This document shows, piece after piece, positions 63,227 through 64,000 of a stretch of DNA of 64,000 bases. Position 1 is the first letter of the stretch, and every line of letters begins with the position of its first letter. Location: contig NZ_BAABIA010000009.1 of the NCBI RefSeq assembly GCF_039542385.1, positions 248,001 to 312,000 on the forward strand, written 5' to 3'. This stretch comes from Prosthecobacter algae. Its GTDB lineage: Bacteria; Verrucomicrobiota; Verrucomicrobiia; Verrucomicrobiales; Verrucomicrobiaceae. Under the pieces are notes generated by a model. The model did not search any database and was not told the DNA's origin. It worked only from the letters and a program-made list of their open reading frames with translations. Both the position numbers and the translations under genes were made by a program.

Positions 63227-64000
63227 ATGAGAGTCCCAACCTGCCTCTTCGCCCTTTTGTCCTTCAATCTCGCCGCCCAGGCGGCCACCTCGGAGCACGA
63301 TGTCGTGATCTATGGCGGCACTTGCGCGGCCATCACCTCGGCTGTGCAGGTGAAGAAGATGGGCAAATCCGTCATCATCGTCAGCCCGGACAAACACCTC
63401 GGCGGCCTCAGCAGTGGCGGTCTCGGTTTTACCGATACGGGCAACAAAGCGGTCATCGGCGGCCTGTCCCGCGAGTTTTATCATCGCATCTACATGCACT
63501 ACCAGAAGGACGAATCCTGGGTGCAGCAGAAGAAAAGCGAATATGGCAACAAAGGCCAAGGCACCCCGGCCATGGACGGCGAGAACCGCACGATGTGGAT
63601 CTTTGAACCCAGCGCAGCGGAAAAGATCTTCGAAGCCTGGATCAAAGAACAAAACATCACCGTGGTGCGTGATGCCTGGCTGGACCGCGCCAAAGGCGTG
63701 AAAAAGGAGGGAGACAAGATCGTCTCCATCACCACGCTGGATGGCAACACCTATGCAGGCAAGATGTTCATTGATACCACCTATGAGGGCGACCTCATGG
63801 CCGCAGCCGGTGCAGATTACCACGTGGGTCGCGAGGCCAACAGCGTGTATGGCGAAGAGCACAATGGCATCCAGGTGGGCGTGCTGCATCACCGCCACCA
63901 CTTCGGTGCTGTGAAGGAACCCATCAGCCCTTACAAGATCCCAGGCGATCCGAAAAGCGGCGTGCTGGCCCGCATCAGCACGGAAGATCCTGGTGTGAAA
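63227..64000 (+). CDS. FAD-dependent oxidoreductase, secreted (3' end outside window)
   Basis: A partial gene with 258 codons before the right edge. A signal peptide (LFALLSFNLAAQAA) leads to the dinucleotide-binding motif 'DVVIYGGTCAAITSAVQVKKMGKSVIIV' and 'HLGGLSSGGLGFTDTG', typical of the FAD_oxidored/FAD-dependent family widespread in Verrucomicrobia. 'TTYEGDLMAAAGADYHVGRE' follows as in the family. The substrate is unknown; family members often act on sugars or lipids outside the cell. The protein would normally be about 550-700 residues. Confidence 0.88.
   Translation, partial: MRVPTCLFALLSFNLAAQAATSEHDVVIYGGTCAAITSAVQVKKMGKSVIIVSPDKHLGGLSSGGLGFTDTGNKAVIGGLSREFYHRIYMHYQKDESWVQQKKSEYGNKGQGTPAMDGENRTMWIFEPSAAEKIFEAWIKEQNITVVRDAWLDRAKGVKKEGDKIVSITTLDGNTYAGKMFIDTTYEGDLMAAAGADYHVGREANSVYGEEHNGIQVGVLHHRHHFGAVKEPISPYKIPGDPKSGVLARISTEDPGVK

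Overview
The window reads as chromosomal DNA of a Verrucomicrobiota bacterium, most likely a Prosthecobacter/Verrucomicrobium-type member of Verrucomicrobiaceae. This is an inference from gene content. It holds a large PVC-type cytochrome/dehydrogenase with a single C-terminal CxxCH, a Tat-exported DUF1501 protein, PEP-CTERM proteins with autotransporter-type strand repeats, a PQQ-propeller protein, secreted FAD oxidoreductases and HEAT/kinase signalling proteins. Genes are GC-rich, densely packed, on both strands, and often start only a few bases from their neighbour. The first and last genes run off the window.

Layout. 0-9 kb: a membrane DUF3592 protein (partial), a YwaF-type membrane protein, an unrecognised small protein, dnaB (reverse), the PVC cytochrome and speA. 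9-13 kb: a small lipoprotein, an orphan PotA-like ABC ATPase and a transmembrane Ser/Thr kinase. 13-16 kb (reverse): a TonB/ExbB/ExbD energy-transduction operon ending in a translationally coupled coiled-coil membrane protein. 16-22 kb: a TPR-like protein, a CPA2 cation/proton antiporter, a phospholipase-D-type cardiolipin synthase lipoprotein and an autotransporter/PEP-CTERM surface protein. 22.5-27 kb: an iron-uptake operon (TonB-dependent siderophore receptor, PiuC hydroxylase, PepSY membrane protein) preceded by two candidate Fur boxes; the TonB/ExbBD genes at 14-16 kb could energise it.

27-33 kb: a C39-like peptidase, DUF1501, an RlmM-like methyltransferase, an FHA protein, purA and an ApbE flavin transferase. 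33.3-45.3 kb (reverse): a two-gene operon of a small PEP-CTERM protein and an 11.2-kb gene for a 3736-residue surface protein with twelve GEVED repeats, SdrD_B-like and Ig-like domains. 45-51 kb: a UGT-type glycosyltransferase, a ferredoxin, the HemQ/ChdC haem enzyme, a ParE/RelE toxin-antitoxin pair, thiG, an RsmC-like methyltransferase and tRNA-Tyr.

51-59 kb is a surface-glycan region: a GT4 glycosyltransferase and a Wzx-like flippase (reverse), then a 750-bp gene-free stretch, then a tightly coupled five-gene operon (unknown 204-aa protein, KAS III-like enzyme, stand-alone acyl carrier protein, DUF4910 aminopeptidase-like protein, AAC(3)-like N-acyltransferase). I consider this the most interesting system: it looks like an ACP-dependent pathway that builds an acyl group and places it on an amino group of an exported glycan. 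59-64 kb: DUF1015, a secreted chorismate mutase beside a PQQ-propeller protein, an EF-hand-like secreted protein and a partial FAD oxidoreductase.
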